DNA of 64,000 bases from Pirellulales bacterium (GTDB lineage Bacteria > Planctomycetota > Planctomycetia > Pirellulales > UBA1268): NCBI GenBank assembly GCA_018401745.1, contig JAGYJY010000015.1, positions 27,412-91,411 of the forward strand, in the 5' to 3' direction. Below, one piece after another: positions 25,832-36,290 of the stretch. A program made the position numbers and the translations under genes. Positions within the stretch are counted from its first letter, which is position 1, and each line of letters opens with the position of its first letter. The notes beneath the pieces are model-generated. The model was given only the letters and a program-made list of their open reading frames with translations, was not told where the DNA came from and did no database searches.

Positions 25832-26880
25832 GCCTGTCCCCCGCTCGCCGTTTCGGCCAAGGCATACTCGTCGCGGCCCGCCCGAAAGAGGTCGGCAATC
25901 ACATCCTCCAGAGGCACATCCTCGACGGTGACATCGAGCACCGACTCACCGGCGAGAATCCGGGGGAGGGTTTCGGCGATCCGCTCGCGATCGATTCGCA
26001 GCCGCACCTGGGGGCCGTCCCGTTCGCAGGGATATCCCCAGCCAGCGATGGTGGTCTCCGACGGCGGCTGCTCGAAGTCGAGGGTCACGATCTTGTGGGT
26101 TGTGAAGCGGTCGATAATCTCGGTGAGCGTGCCGTCGTAGAGGATCCGGCCGTGCGTGATCACCACCACCCGCCGGCAGAGGGCAGCCACATCCTTCATG
26201 TAGTGGGTTGTCAGCAGGACCGTGGTGCCCCGTTCGGTCTGCACCTTCCGCAGAAAGCCGTGGATCGAGTGCTGGGCCACAACATCAAGGCCGATGGTTG
26301 GCTCGTCGAGCAGCAGCACCTCCGGCTCGTGCAACAGCGCCGCGATCAGTTCGAGCTTCATCCTCTCACCGAGCGAGAGCTCCCGCACGGGCTGGTGAAT
26401 CAGCCGGCCCACGTCGAGCAGTTCGACCAGTTCGTCGCGGGTCTGCTCAAATCGCTGGCGATCGAGGCGGTAGATCACCTGGTGCAGGCGAAAGCTCTCC
26501 GCAGCCGGCAGGTCCCACCAGAGCTGGTTTTTCTGGCCCATCACCAGGGCAAAGCGTCGCCGGAAGTCGTCGTGCCGCTGCCAGGGCACATGGCCAAGCA
26601 CCGTGGCCGCGCCTGTGGTGGGGGTGATGATCCCTGCGAGGAGCTTCAAGAACGTCGTCTTGCCGGCCCCATTGGGCCCCAGGATCGCGACAAACTCGCC
26701 GGGCTCCACCGTCAGTGACACGCCCCGCAAGGCCTCGACCGTGCGGCTTTTGCGATGAAAGAGCCCCCGGATGCTGCTCGCCAGGCCTTCTTGCTTGTCG
26801 GCCACACGGTAGTGCTTGGCCAGGCCATGCACGTCAATCACTGGCGAAAGGCTGCGGGAGTCGCTGCTGGAGGAGGTCAT
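25828..26880 (-). CDS. ABC transporter ATPase
   Basis: The ATP-binding subunit for the two following permeases. The ATG at 26880 gives 350 residues. Walker A is GPNGAGKTT, the Q-loop region is VMGQKNQLWWDLP, the signature is LSLGERMKLELI, Walker B is VLLLDEPTIGLD and the H-loop is TTHYM. The QKNQLWWDLPAAESF segment is typical of the COG4586 group that pairs with COG3694/COG4587 permeases. A C-terminal extension of about 90 residues follows the ABC domain. It is divergent from ispF, with a 66-bp shared promoter region. Confidence 0.94.
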   Translation of the reverse strand: MTSSSSDSRSLSPVIDVHGLAKHYRVADKQEGLASSIRGLFHRKSRTVEALRGVSLTVEPGEFVAILGPNGAGKTTFLKLLAGIITPTTGAATVLGHVPWQRHDDFRRRFALVMGQKNQLWWDLPAAESFRLHQVIYRLDRQRFEQTRDELVELLDVGRLIHQPVRELSLGERMKLELIAALLHEPEVLLLDEPTIGLDVVAQHSIHGFLRKVQTERGTTVLLTTHYMKDVAALCRRVVVITHGRILYDGTLTEIIDRFTTHKIVTLDFEQPPSETTIAGWGYPCERDGPQVRLRIDRERIAETLPRILAGESVLDVTVEDVPLEDVIADLFRAGRDEYALAETASGGQA

Positions 26881-26946
26881 GGCGAAGCAGTATAGGCCCC
26901 AGCGAGCAAACACCAGTATCATCCGTTCGCTTCGTACAGGATCATC

Positions 26947-27456
26947 ATGCACCTCCCATCGTTTCGTATTGGCCTCGGCCACGACACCCACCGGCTGGAG
27001 CCGGGAGGGCCACTCATGCTCGGTGGCCTCGCCATCGACCATGACCGCCGCGCCGTTGGCCACAGCGACGCGGACGTGCTCCTGCACGCGATTACCGACG
27101 CGATTCTGGGGGCGGCCGCCCTGGGCGACATTGGCGAGCTGTTTCCCGACACCGACCCGGCCAACAAGGGCCGCGATTCGGCTGAAATGCTTGCCACCGC
27201 TGCCGCCCGGCTTGCGTCGGCCGGCTGGACGATCGCCAACCTGGATTGCGTGATCTTTGCCCAACGGCCGAAAATCCTGCCGCATCGCGAGCGGATGCGG
27301 GAGCGGGTTGCTGCGATCCTCGGCCTGGCTGTCGATCAGGTCGGGCTGAAGGCGAAGACCGGTGAGGCTGTGGGGCCTATTGGCGAGCAGCTGGCGATCG
27401 CCGCTGAGTGCGTCGCCCTGATCACGCCGGCTGGCGGTGACAGCCCACCGGCATGA
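26947..27456 (+). CDS. ispF: 2-C-methyl-D-erythritol 2,4-cyclodiphosphate synthase
   Basis: MEP-pathway isoprenoid enzyme forming the cyclic diphosphate. It has 169 residues. The zinc site is in RIGLGHDTHRL (DxH) and GHSDADVLLHAITDAILGA; the trimer signature is GDIGELFPDTDP. It ends with the usual GLKAKTGEAVGPIGEQLAI segment. The gene precedes cysS by 110 bp on the same strand, a frequent ispF-cysS neighbourhood. Confidence 0.97.
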   Translation: MHLPSFRIGLGHDTHRLEPGGPLMLGGLAIDHDRRAVGHSDADVLLHAITDAILGAAALGDIGELFPDTDPANKGRDSAEMLATAAARLASAGWTIANLDCVIFAQRPKILPHRERMRERVAAILGLAVDQVGLKAKTGEAVGPIGEQLAIAAECVALITPAGGDSPPA

Positions 27457-27566
27457 GCCGTGCCCTTGCCACCCAACACAGCCCTTGCCACCCAACACAA
27501 TGGATTCCAACCTGAGCTTCGGGCCGTCCGATGACGGGCCGCTTGAATGATGTGGAGAGACGAGCG

Positions 27567-29156
27567 ATGAGCACCAACGACGCCACAACACCCCCTGCCG
27601 AGGCCGCGGGCCTTCCGGCCATCCAGGTCTACAACACCCTCTCCCGCGAGAAGGAGCCGATGGTCACGGTGCAGCCGGGCCGCGTCGGCATGTATCTCTG
27701 CGGGCCGACGGTTTACAAGCCGAGCCACATCGGCCATATGGTCGGCCCGGTGATCTTCGACACCGTCAAGCGGCACCTCTCCTATTCTGGCTGGCAGGTG
27801 ACCTGGGTGGTCAACATCACCGACGTCGACGACAAGCTGATCGCCGAGAGCAGCCGTCGCGGGATCTCGATGACGGCGCTCGCCGAGGAGATGACCGCGG
27901 ACTACCTCGAGAATCTTGCGGCACTCGGTGTCACGAGCATCGATGAGATGCCCAAGGCCACCGATCACATCGATACGATCATCAGCTTTATCGAAGGCCT
28001 GATCAGCAAGGGCTTTGCCTACGCCAGCGACGGCGACGTCTATTTTGATGTGCAGAAGGATGCCGACTACGGCAAGCTCACCAACCGTTCGGTGGACGCG
28101 ATGCAGGGCGAGGGAGGTTCGACCGCCGACCGCAAGCGGTCCGCAGCCGACTTTGCCCTCTGGAAGAAGGCCAAGGACGGCGAGCCCAGCTGGGACAGCC
28201 CCTGGGGCCCTGGTCGCCCGGGCTGGCACATCGAATGCTCGGCAATGAGCGAAGCCATTCTCGGCAACCACTTCGATATCCATGGCGGTGGGCTCGATCT
28301 CGTCTTTCCGCATCACGAAAACGAGATTGCCCAGAGCGAATCGCTGCACGGCTGCCCGATGGCGAGCTACTGGATGCACAACGGCCTGATGCAAGCTTCC
28401 GGAGCTTCCGGCAAGGTCGGAGGGCGGCCGCGAGACGCCGATGACGGAGAGGCCGCGAGCGTTGAGGCTCAGACGGCTGCCAAGATTTCCAAGTCGACCG
28501 GCGCCGAACCGTTTAAGCAGCTGCTCGCCCGGCATGAGCCCGAGGCGATTCGGATGCTGCTGCTCTCCACGCACTACCGCAGCCCGATCCACTTTGGCGA
28601 GGAGCCTCTGGCCGAGAGCGGGCGGGCCCTCGAGGCCTTTCGCAGGCTGTTTGCCCGCAGCGAACGGATCAGCGGGACCTCGTTTTACAACCTCCCCTGC
28701 CGCACCCGCCGCGAAGGCGACACGCAAATCGCGGCTGCCGGCGACGAGGCAGCCGCCCTGCGGACGAGGTTCCTGGCTGCCATGGACGACGACTTTAACA
28801 CCGCCGTCGCAATCGCCTCACTCTTCGACTACGTCCGTGTCGTCAACAAATACATCGATCAGCACCAGCTCGAAGCCACGAAGCCTGAGGCCGAGCTGGC
28901 CAGACTGGCGGCCCTGATGCGCACGCTGCGGGAACTGACCGGTGTGCTCGGACTGTTTCTCGAAGCTCCCCAGGCTGACGGCGGTGCCGACGAAGCGCTC
29001 GTTGCCGGGCTGATGGAACTCGTGATTGAAATCCGAGCCAACGCCCGCAAGGCGAAAGATTTTGCGACCGCCGACCTCGTGCGTGATCGGCTCGGAAGCC
29101 TCAGCATCGTGTTGGAAGACCGGGCAGACGGCACCGGCTGGTCGCGAAAGGCCTGA
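27567..29156 (+). CDS. cysS: Cysteinyl-tRNA synthetase
   Basis: Charges tRNA-Cys. It has 529 residues from ATG 27567, with GGAGAG about 9 bases upstream. Zinc and active-site elements are MYLCGPTVYKPSHIGHM (HIGH), WHIECSAM, LVFPHHENE and KISKSTG (the KMSKS loop). An insert of about 25 residues (ASGKVGGRPRDADDGEAASV) lies between the NGLM segment and the KMSKS loop, at the tip of the catalytic loop region. It is plausible in planctomycetes but longer than usual. The anticodon-binding end is complete. Confidence 0.96.
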   Translation: MSTNDATTPPAEAAGLPAIQVYNTLSREKEPMVTVQPGRVGMYLCGPTVYKPSHIGHMVGPVIFDTVKRHLSYSGWQVTWVVNITDVDDKLIAESSRRGISMTALAEEMTADYLENLAALGVTSIDEMPKATDHIDTIISFIEGLISKGFAYASDGDVYFDVQKDADYGKLTNRSVDAMQGEGGSTADRKRSAADFALWKKAKDGEPSWDSPWGPGRPGWHIECSAMSEAILGNHFDIHGGGLDLVFPHHENEIAQSESLHGCPMASYWMHNGLMQASGASGKVGGRPRDADDGEAASVEAQTAAKISKSTGAEPFKQLLARHEPEAIRMLLLSTHYRSPIHFGEEPLAESGRALEAFRRLFARSERISGTSFYNLPCRTRREGDTQIAAAGDEAAALRTRFLAAMDDDFNTAVAIASLFDYVRVVNKYIDQHQLEATKPEAELARLAALMRTLRELTGVLGLFLEAPQADGGADEALVAGLMELVIEIRANARKAKDFATADLVRDRLGSLSIVLEDRADGTGWSRKA

Positions 29157-29187
29157 GGCGGGCAGACGCGACAAGCAGGCGTGTGGG

Positions 29188-30295
29188 CTATCGCTTGGAA
29201 ATGGCCCGATAGCGGCGGAATCGCACAAACGCTGCAGCACCCAGGCCGGTGGCCAGCAGGGCCCAGCTGTGAGGCTCCGGCACAGGCGTCGGGGCCGTCA
29301 CCGCCAGCGACAGCATGTTTTGCGAGAGGCCGCCACCATTGTCGGAGATCAGCAGCAGGCTCTGCAGCCCGCTGTCGAGCGTCGGGCCGTAGGTCATTCC
29401 CTCGAAGTTGGACTGGGTGCCAAAGTCGTCTTCCCACAGCAGCGTCTTGCTCAGGGGCGTGAAGCCGCCGGCATCGATGGTGGCAAAGGCCGAGACGTCG
29501 GTGGCGGTGCTGGTGTCGACGTACGTAAAGCCGTGAGCGGAACGTGGGCACGAACGCCCCGCCAAGCTCCCGCTCAAGCACCAGAAGCTCGGTGCTGCTC
29601 CAGGGCAGGATTTCGACCACTCCGCTCCGCTCTGCGGAGATAAAAGGATTCATCGCCGTGATCGGGTCGGTGCGGTAGCCCCATTGGCCTACGGCGGTCA
29701 GACTGCCGTCGAACTGCTGGATCCGCACCCAGCTCCCGGTCGTCGTCGTCGACAAGGGACCGTCGGGCACGAGCGCCTCTTCGTTGGCAGTCCACAGCCC
29801 GCCTGCCCCCCAGGCCAGCGATTCCAGGCCCATGTTGCTCTGCACGTTCGACGGCTGATAGATCGCCGGCACGGCCACACTTCCCAGCGTGTTGCCGCTG
29901 GTGTCGAACTCCGTGATCGTGGAGCTCACCTCATCTGCAATGAACACGCTGCTCGTCGTCGCCCGGTAGGTGATCCCTTCAGAGTCGCTGCCCATGCCGG
30001 CTGCGGCAATGCTGCCCGTCACGCTCGGCGACCCGGTCAGGCGGCCTGTCGCGGTGTCGACAACGGCGGTGATCTCCCAGATCGACGCTGCCCCGTTGTC
30101 ACCCACGGCGTAGTAGGTCGAACCGCCTACATAGGTAATGCCACTGAGCTCCGCAGCCCCGGTCGCTCCCGACGACACCGCCACGACCCCCTGCCCTGGA
30201 TCCGTCACCACAGGGGCCGCGCGGCCGGTCTGCCCAAGCCCCAGCAGTGAGATCAAAGCAACGATGAGTGGCGTGGTGAGCGACTGGCGACCCAT
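29188..30295 (-). CDS. PEP-CTERM secreted esterase-like-of-phytase/beta-propeller protein (frame break near 29540)
   Basis: An exported protein of about 368 residues. The signal peptide (ALISLLGLGQTGRAAP) precedes a propeller-like body with YVGGSTYYAVGDNGA, GSDSEGITYRATTSSVFIADE and LESLAWGAGGLWTANE, resembling the esterase-like activity of phytase family. The C-terminus is a classical PEP-CTERM signal: VPEPHSWALLATGLGAAAF followed by RFRRY, which directs sorting by an exosortase. One extra base near 29540 separates LVLERELGGAFVPTF from HGFTYVDTSTATDVS. Both sides fit the family, so an error is likely. The catalytic role is unproven. Convergent with cysS. Confidence 0.8.
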
Positions 30296-30516
30296 GCTGA
30301 ACGTTCTCCGGAAATCCTCGTCGCCCGTGTCTGCAGTGGCGGGCGTCGCGTCATCGAGAATGTGAGCAAATCGTGTGCCGGGCGAGGCTGGTTCTCGCAG
30401 GCGACTGGAAAGCTGCGGTTTCGTGAGGATTCCGAGGCATGACGGCGGGCGGCACTGGCGGGGGCTGGCCGGGGGTCACCGATTTGGTGGCACGAAAATG
30501 GTGAGACAAGTGGGGT

Positions 30517-30684
30517 CGCTCGGGGTGAGCCCAGGCCGATGAGCCGAGCGTTCGGGGCCGCTCGGGGTGAGCCCAAGCCGATGAGCCGAGCGTTCGGGGC
30601 CGCTCGGGGTGAGCCCAAGCCGATTCGCCGAGCGTTCGGGGTCGCTCGGGGTGAGCCCAAGCCGATTCGCCGAGCGTTCGCTTC
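30517..30684 (+). repeat. 42-bp tandem repeat, four copies (island D)
   Basis: Units at 30517, 30559, 30601 and 30643, exact 42-bp period, alternating between gccgatgag and gccgattcg versions. Because 42 is divisible by three, they create an apparent repetitive reading frame with 14-residue units, which I do not consider a gene. 30296-30516 upstream is the PEP-CTERM gene leader and otherwise featureless. Confidence 0.92.
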
Positions 30685-30784
30685 GCCATCCTGGCTTCGC
30701 TCACTCGTGCATTCTCGCTTTCGCCCTCCGGGCTGCGCTCGACTGCAAGGCCGGCTCATTCGGCCCGGGCTCACCCCTCGCTTA
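30671..30784 (+). repeat. 114-bp dispersed repeat, copy 2
   Basis: Identical by eye to 19973-20086 and 32660-32773. It overlaps the last 42-bp unit, as in the other islands. It is followed by a hairpin-1 variant, ccgacgc-tgc-gcgtcgg, in which one stem pair has changed in compensation relative to ccgccgc/gcggcgg. Confidence 0.9.
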
Positions 30785-30884
30785 AGGTTTTAAAGGGCGG
30801 CCTGTCCGACGCTGCGCGTCGGTCTGCGGCCGGGGCGGCGGCGGAGGGGCTCGTGGGCAGCGGGGGGCGCGGGTGTTGCGCAAG

Positions 30885-30958
30885 CGGGACGGGTCTGCGG
30901 GTGCCGCAGGCTACCTCGGCTGTGCCGAGGCCGCTGTGCGGCCCGAGGACCCGTCCCG
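30885..30958 (+). repeat. Cloverleaf repeat, copy 3 (74 nt)
   Basis: Same outer stem and three hairpins as copy 1, with tgt loops in the second and third arms and one inserted t in the first arm (making 74 nt). A tandem partner lies 90 bp downstream. Confidence 0.88.
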
Positions 30959-30974
30959 TTCAGGCATGCGCAAG

Positions 30975-31047
30975 CGGGACGGGTCTGCGGGTGCCGCAGG
31001 CACCTCGGCTGTGCCGAGGCCGCTGTGCGGCCCGAGGACCCGTCCCG
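30975..31047 (+). repeat. 73-nt cloverleaf repeat, copy 4
   Basis: tgcc-gca-ggca, cctcggc-tgt-gccgagg and ccgc-tgt-gcgg inside the 11-bp outer stem. The stretch 31048-31152 up to the thiC stop holds a further decayed hairpin 1 and no gene. Confidence 0.9.
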
Positions 31048-31152
31048 TTCAAATCGCCTTCGCCCGCTGTTTGAGGATGGATCTGTCCGCCGCGGTCTGC
31101 GGCCACGGGCAGGCGGGGCCCGGGGAAGCGCGAGCGGGACGTGCGCTGAGGC

Positions 31153-32931
<1,779 letters not shown>

Positions 32932-33018
32932 TCACCCCTCGCTTGCGGTTTGAGGACGGCCTGTCCGACGCTGCGCGTCGGTCTGCGGCCGGGGAGCGGG
33001 GCCTGCGCGGGCGCGCAG

Positions 33019-33091
33019 CGGGACGGGTCCACGGGCCGCTGAGCGGCCTCGGCGTAGCCGAGGGGCCTTCGGCCCCCGCGGACCCGTCCCG
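33019..33091 (+). repeat. 73-nt cloverleaf repeat, copy 6 (variant arms)
   Basis: Same sequence type as copy 5, displaced by 171 bp. The duplicated block also carries the gggctcacccctcgctt end of the 114-bp repeat and the ccgacgc/gcgtcgg hairpin. Confidence 0.9.
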
Positions 33092-33127
33092 TTCAATCAC
33101 CCCCGTGAGGGCATCCCCTTCTCGTCC

Positions 33128-33310
33128 TTGACAGAACTGGTGAGGCTCGGCGGGTCGGCGAACGCTCGCGGAGCGTTTGGCCTATCCTGGCCCAGCGACG
33201 CGACTTTTGCCGCCTGCCGAGCCGGACCATCCGCGCGCGGTCTCCTCACCACCCGCCCGCGGTCTCCTCACCACCCGCGGGCGGTCTCTTTCCGCTCGCT
33301 CGGTGCGTGG
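33128..33310. repeat. Gene-end repeat element, copy 2
   Basis: Same layout as 20415-20559: ttgacaga, the long ggctcggc/gccgagcc stem with an inner cgctc-gcg-gagcg hairpin (better paired than in copy 1) and ggcctatcctggcc, then three GC units with cores ccgcgcgcgg, ccgcccgcgg and ccgcgggcgg. It ends about 20 bp beyond the stop of the minus-strand cytochrome gene at 33333. Confidence 0.82.
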
Positions 33311-33332
33311 GCAAGGCTGGCTTCCTCGGGCT

Positions 33333-34757
33333 TTACAGCGTTTTGAGGTATTCGAGGACAGCCTGTTTTTCTTCTTCGCTGAGCATGTCGGGAAAGGTGT
33401 GGCCAGCGGCGGACTTGCCGGGCTTGCTGGTGTCGAAGTGCCGGCGGCGTTCGGCCGGTGGCATCCGCTCCTGGGGCATGGCGTCGAAAGTGGTCACCTC
33501 CAGGCCGACCTGCGTCTGGTCATAGCCTGTCGGCGTTCGCTTCCAGACGGCCGGCCGCTCGTCTGGATGCAGCAGGTGCCAGAGTGTGGGCACAGAGCCG
33601 TTGTGTAGATACGGTGCCGTGGCCCAGATGCCGTCGAGCGGCGGGGCGACGTAGCCCTCCGGTTCGGCCAAGCCGCCGTCGTCGCCGTAGTGCCCAAACC
33701 AACTCTCGTTGAGGTCACGGCGGTTGCGAGCGGCGAGCGCGTCGTACCGCACGCGGTCGGTGCCGATCTCATCGATGGGAATGATTCGCTCGGGATAGGT
33801 GTCTGCCGACGCTGCGTAGGTGCCGTGGCACTCGCTGCAGCTCTTTTCAAATACAACCCTTCCCTGCTCGGCACGTGACGCGTCGATTGCCCACGGCCAC
33901 GTTGGCGGCTCAAGCGAGTCGATCCAGGCCTCGATACTGCGAAAGTCGTCTTCCCATTCGCGAAACTTCTCCGGCCCGTTTTCTTTGACAAGCAGAAACT
34001 GCATCAGCATGCGATGGCCAGCAGGGGCAAATCCGTCGGCATAGAGTCGCTGTTTTTTCTTCACGTGCCACCAGGCCGGCGCATCCATGTCGTGGTGGGG
34101 CATGTCGAGCAGGGGCGGCTTGGAGAGGATCGTCAGGTCCCGGTCGCGGTGGTGCATCAGTGCCATCCCAAACACCACGGCATTGGTCGTGCCGGCCGTC
34201 GTTCCCAACGGCAGCAACAGCGACCCAACGTCCATGTGCCCAAGTGGCTTTCGCTGGCGAATCTTGACCAGACGGACATCTTCGGTGAGCGTCTCCAAGG
34301 CGTAGGTCGAGTTGGGCACACCAGGAATCACGCGACCGGCCACCTGCCCCTGATGGCAGGCCAGGCAGCTCATGGTCCAGGAGCCATCCGCGCCAACGAC
34401 ATACTGCAGCGACCGGGAAGGATCCTCGGGAGCTGGCGTGAGCCCATACCGCTCCATCGCCATCAGCCGTCGCTCGGCAGGCGTCGCCTCGAATGCCCGG
34501 CTCCGAAGTGGCTCCTCCCACACCTGGGGAAGTGCGTCGAAGATCTCCTGATCGAGGTCCGCAGGAAGGTAGGCCTTCGACCGGAGGAGCCGATATCCCT
34601 CCGCGGCCTCGGGAGCGGCTGGCTCGCCATCAGCTGAGGACGCAACCGCGTTGCCGTTGCCCACGCCACCGGCCGTTGGGAGCAGACACGCGACGAGCAA
34701 GGCCCACACGCAGGTCGCTCCAGCAGCCAGCCGCCGTTGGCGTCTTCGGCATTTCAC
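33333..34757 (-). CDS. Secreted diheme cytochrome c (RoxA-like)
   Basis: A 474-residue periplasmic c-type cytochrome with a signal peptide (ATCVWALLVACLLPTAGG) and two CxxCH heme sites, SCLACHQG (about residue 130) and KSCSECHGT (about 305). The C-terminal APPLDGIWATAPYLHNGSVP is the hallmark of the RoxA/diheme peroxidase-like group, where the second heme domain opens onto a substrate pocket. Possible roles are oxidation of an organic substrate or electron transfer; the partner is unknown. GGAG precedes ATG 34757 by 5 bases. It is divergent from mgtE over 173 bp. Confidence 0.87.
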   Translation of the reverse strand: MKCRRRQRRLAAGATCVWALLVACLLPTAGGVGNGNAVASSADGEPAAPEAAEGYRLLRSKAYLPADLDQEIFDALPQVWEEPLRSRAFEATPAERRLMAMERYGLTPAPEDPSRSLQYVVGADGSWTMSCLACHQGQVAGRVIPGVPNSTYALETLTEDVRLVKIRQRKPLGHMDVGSLLLPLGTTAGTTNAVVFGMALMHHRDRDLTILSKPPLLDMPHHDMDAPAWWHVKKKQRLYADGFAPAGHRMLMQFLLVKENGPEKFREWEDDFRSIEAWIDSLEPPTWPWAIDASRAEQGRVVFEKSCSECHGTYAASADTYPERIIPIDEIGTDRVRYDALAARNRRDLNESWFGHYGDDGGLAEPEGYVAPPLDGIWATAPYLHNGSVPTLWHLLHPDERPAVWKRTPTGYDQTQVGLEVTTFDAMPQERMPPAERRRHFDTSKPGKSAAGHTFPDMLSEEEKQAVLEYLKTL

Positions 34758-34930
34758 TCCAGCAGCCCTCAGATTTCGGCGTACGATTGGTCGATCAAGA
34801 AAGCGTGTGCGAGCAGCCTTGCTCCACCCGGGAGTCTAGCGCTGCGGTCAAAACTCGACAACGAAACGTGGCTGCCCCAGAGCAATCCTGGCGGTGGCAC
34901 ACTCTCCTCCACCAGGTAGAACCTGCGGCC

Positions 34931-36271
34931 ATGAGCTCAGCCAACCCCATCCTGCTTCCCGAACTCCGCAGCATGATCACCGAGGGTGATGTGCAAGGGC
35001 TTCGTGAAGTCGCTCAGGAGCTTCATCCGGCAACGGTAGCGGAGTTCTCGGAAGGGCTTGAGCCGGCAGAGATCTGGGCACTGCTCGACAGTGTGCCTGT
35101 CGACCGCCAGGCCGAAATCTTTCCGTACTATCCGATGCCCGAGCAGGTGGCGCTGCTGGAAACGGCCGAGCGACCAAAGGCAGGACTGCTGCTTGAGTCG
35201 ATGGCGTCTGACAACCGCGACGACGTGCTGAGGGAGCTCGACGAAGAACTCGTCGAAGAGATTCTACCCTTTGTGGCCAAGGCTGAGCGGCAGAGCATCC
35301 GGATGCTCCTCTCCTGCCCGGAGGACTCTGCCGGCTCGCTGATGACCACTGAGTATGCCTCACTGCCGGCGGGGATCACGGCAGGCGAGGCAATGTCTCG
35401 GTTGCGGGCCCAGGCGCCCGATAGCGAGTCGATCTACTACATCTACGTGCTCGATGCCGATCGCCACCTCGTCGGCTTCGTCTCGCTGCGGGATCTGATC
35501 CTGGCGCGGCCGACGGCCCTCGTTCGGGACCTGATGGAATCCGAGCCGATTCGCGTGCGGCTCGACGAGTCACGCGAGCAGGTGGTGCAGAAACTTGCCC
35601 GCTTCGACTTCCTCGCGATTCCGGTGGTCGACGATGAGAACCGGCTCGTGGGCATCGTGACGCACGACGACGTGCTCGATGCGATCCGGGAAGATGCGAC
35701 CGACGACGCCCACATGATCGCCGCCATTTCACCGCTTGGTGAGGGGTATCTCGAGGCTGGGGTCACATCGATGACCTGGAAGCGGGGCGTCTGGCTGACC
35801 ATTCTCTTTGCCACAGGGGCCATCACCGCGATGCTCCTGGCGCGAGCGCCGATTCAGCACGCCTGGCTGATCGCCTTCCTTCCGCTGGTGGTCGCCAGCG
35901 GCGGCAACTCGGGCAATCAGTCGGCCACCCTCGTGATCACGGCGCTCTCCACGGGCGACTGCACACTTGGGGACTGGCCACGGATCCTCCGCCGCGAGGT
36001 GGTGCTGGGCCTGCTGCTCGGTTGCCTGCTGGCGGTGCCGGGCTACGTGCTCGCGGCCTTCTATGCGCCGAACCTGGTCGATGCCCTTGTGATTCCCGTC
36101 ACCATCCTGGGGGTGGTCATGATGGGCACGATGGTCGGTTCGGTCTTGCCGCTGGTGTTTCGCTCGATCGGGCTCGATCCCGCGTTGATGAGCAACCCAT
36201 TCGTGTCGGCGATCGTGGATGTGGTTGGCATCCTGATCTACATGGGGATTGGGATGCTGCTGCTGCAGTAG
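34931..36271 (+). CDS. mgtE: Magnesium transporter MgtE
   Basis: Dimeric Mg2+ channel-transporter, 446 residues. N-terminal superhelical MgtE_N domain (about 20-120; LHPATVAEFSEGLEPAEIWALL), two CBS domains (LMTTEYASLPAGITAGEAM and LMESEPIRVRLDESREQV ... GIVTHDDVLDAI) acting as the cytosolic Mg2+ sensor, then five transmembrane helices with the pore motif VVASGGNSGNQSATLV. Start ATG 34931 follows a weak ribosome-binding site. No M-box or ykoK-type riboswitch is recognised in the 173-bp upstream gap. Confidence 0.95.
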   Translation: MSSANPILLPELRSMITEGDVQGLREVAQELHPATVAEFSEGLEPAEIWALLDSVPVDRQAEIFPYYPMPEQVALLETAERPKAGLLLESMASDNRDDVLRELDEELVEEILPFVAKAERQSIRMLLSCPEDSAGSLMTTEYASLPAGITAGEAMSRLRAQAPDSESIYYIYVLDADRHLVGFVSLRDLILARPTALVRDLMESEPIRVRLDESREQVVQKLARFDFLAIPVVDDENRLVGIVTHDDVLDAIREDATDDAHMIAAISPLGEGYLEAGVTSMTWKRGVWLTILFATGAITAMLLARAPIQHAWLIAFLPLVVASGGNSGNQSATLVITALSTGDCTLGDWPRILRREVVLGLLLGCLLAVPGYVLAAFYAPNLVDALVIPVTILGVVMMGTMVGSVLPLVFRSIGLDPALMSNPFVSAIVDVVGILIYMGIGMLLLQ

Positions 36272-36290
36272 CACGCTGCTGCCGACCGGC

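Noticed and set aside
30351..30793. Long open frames on both strands through the 42-bp tandem repeat, giving 14-residue peptide repeats
   Set aside because: The period is a multiple of three, so frames stay open mechanically. There is no ribosome-binding site, similar frames appear in every island, and the block conserves pairing rather than protein.
34758..34930. M-box magnesium riboswitch upstream of mgtE
   Set aside because: No matching conserved helices were seen in the 173-bp divergent gap.
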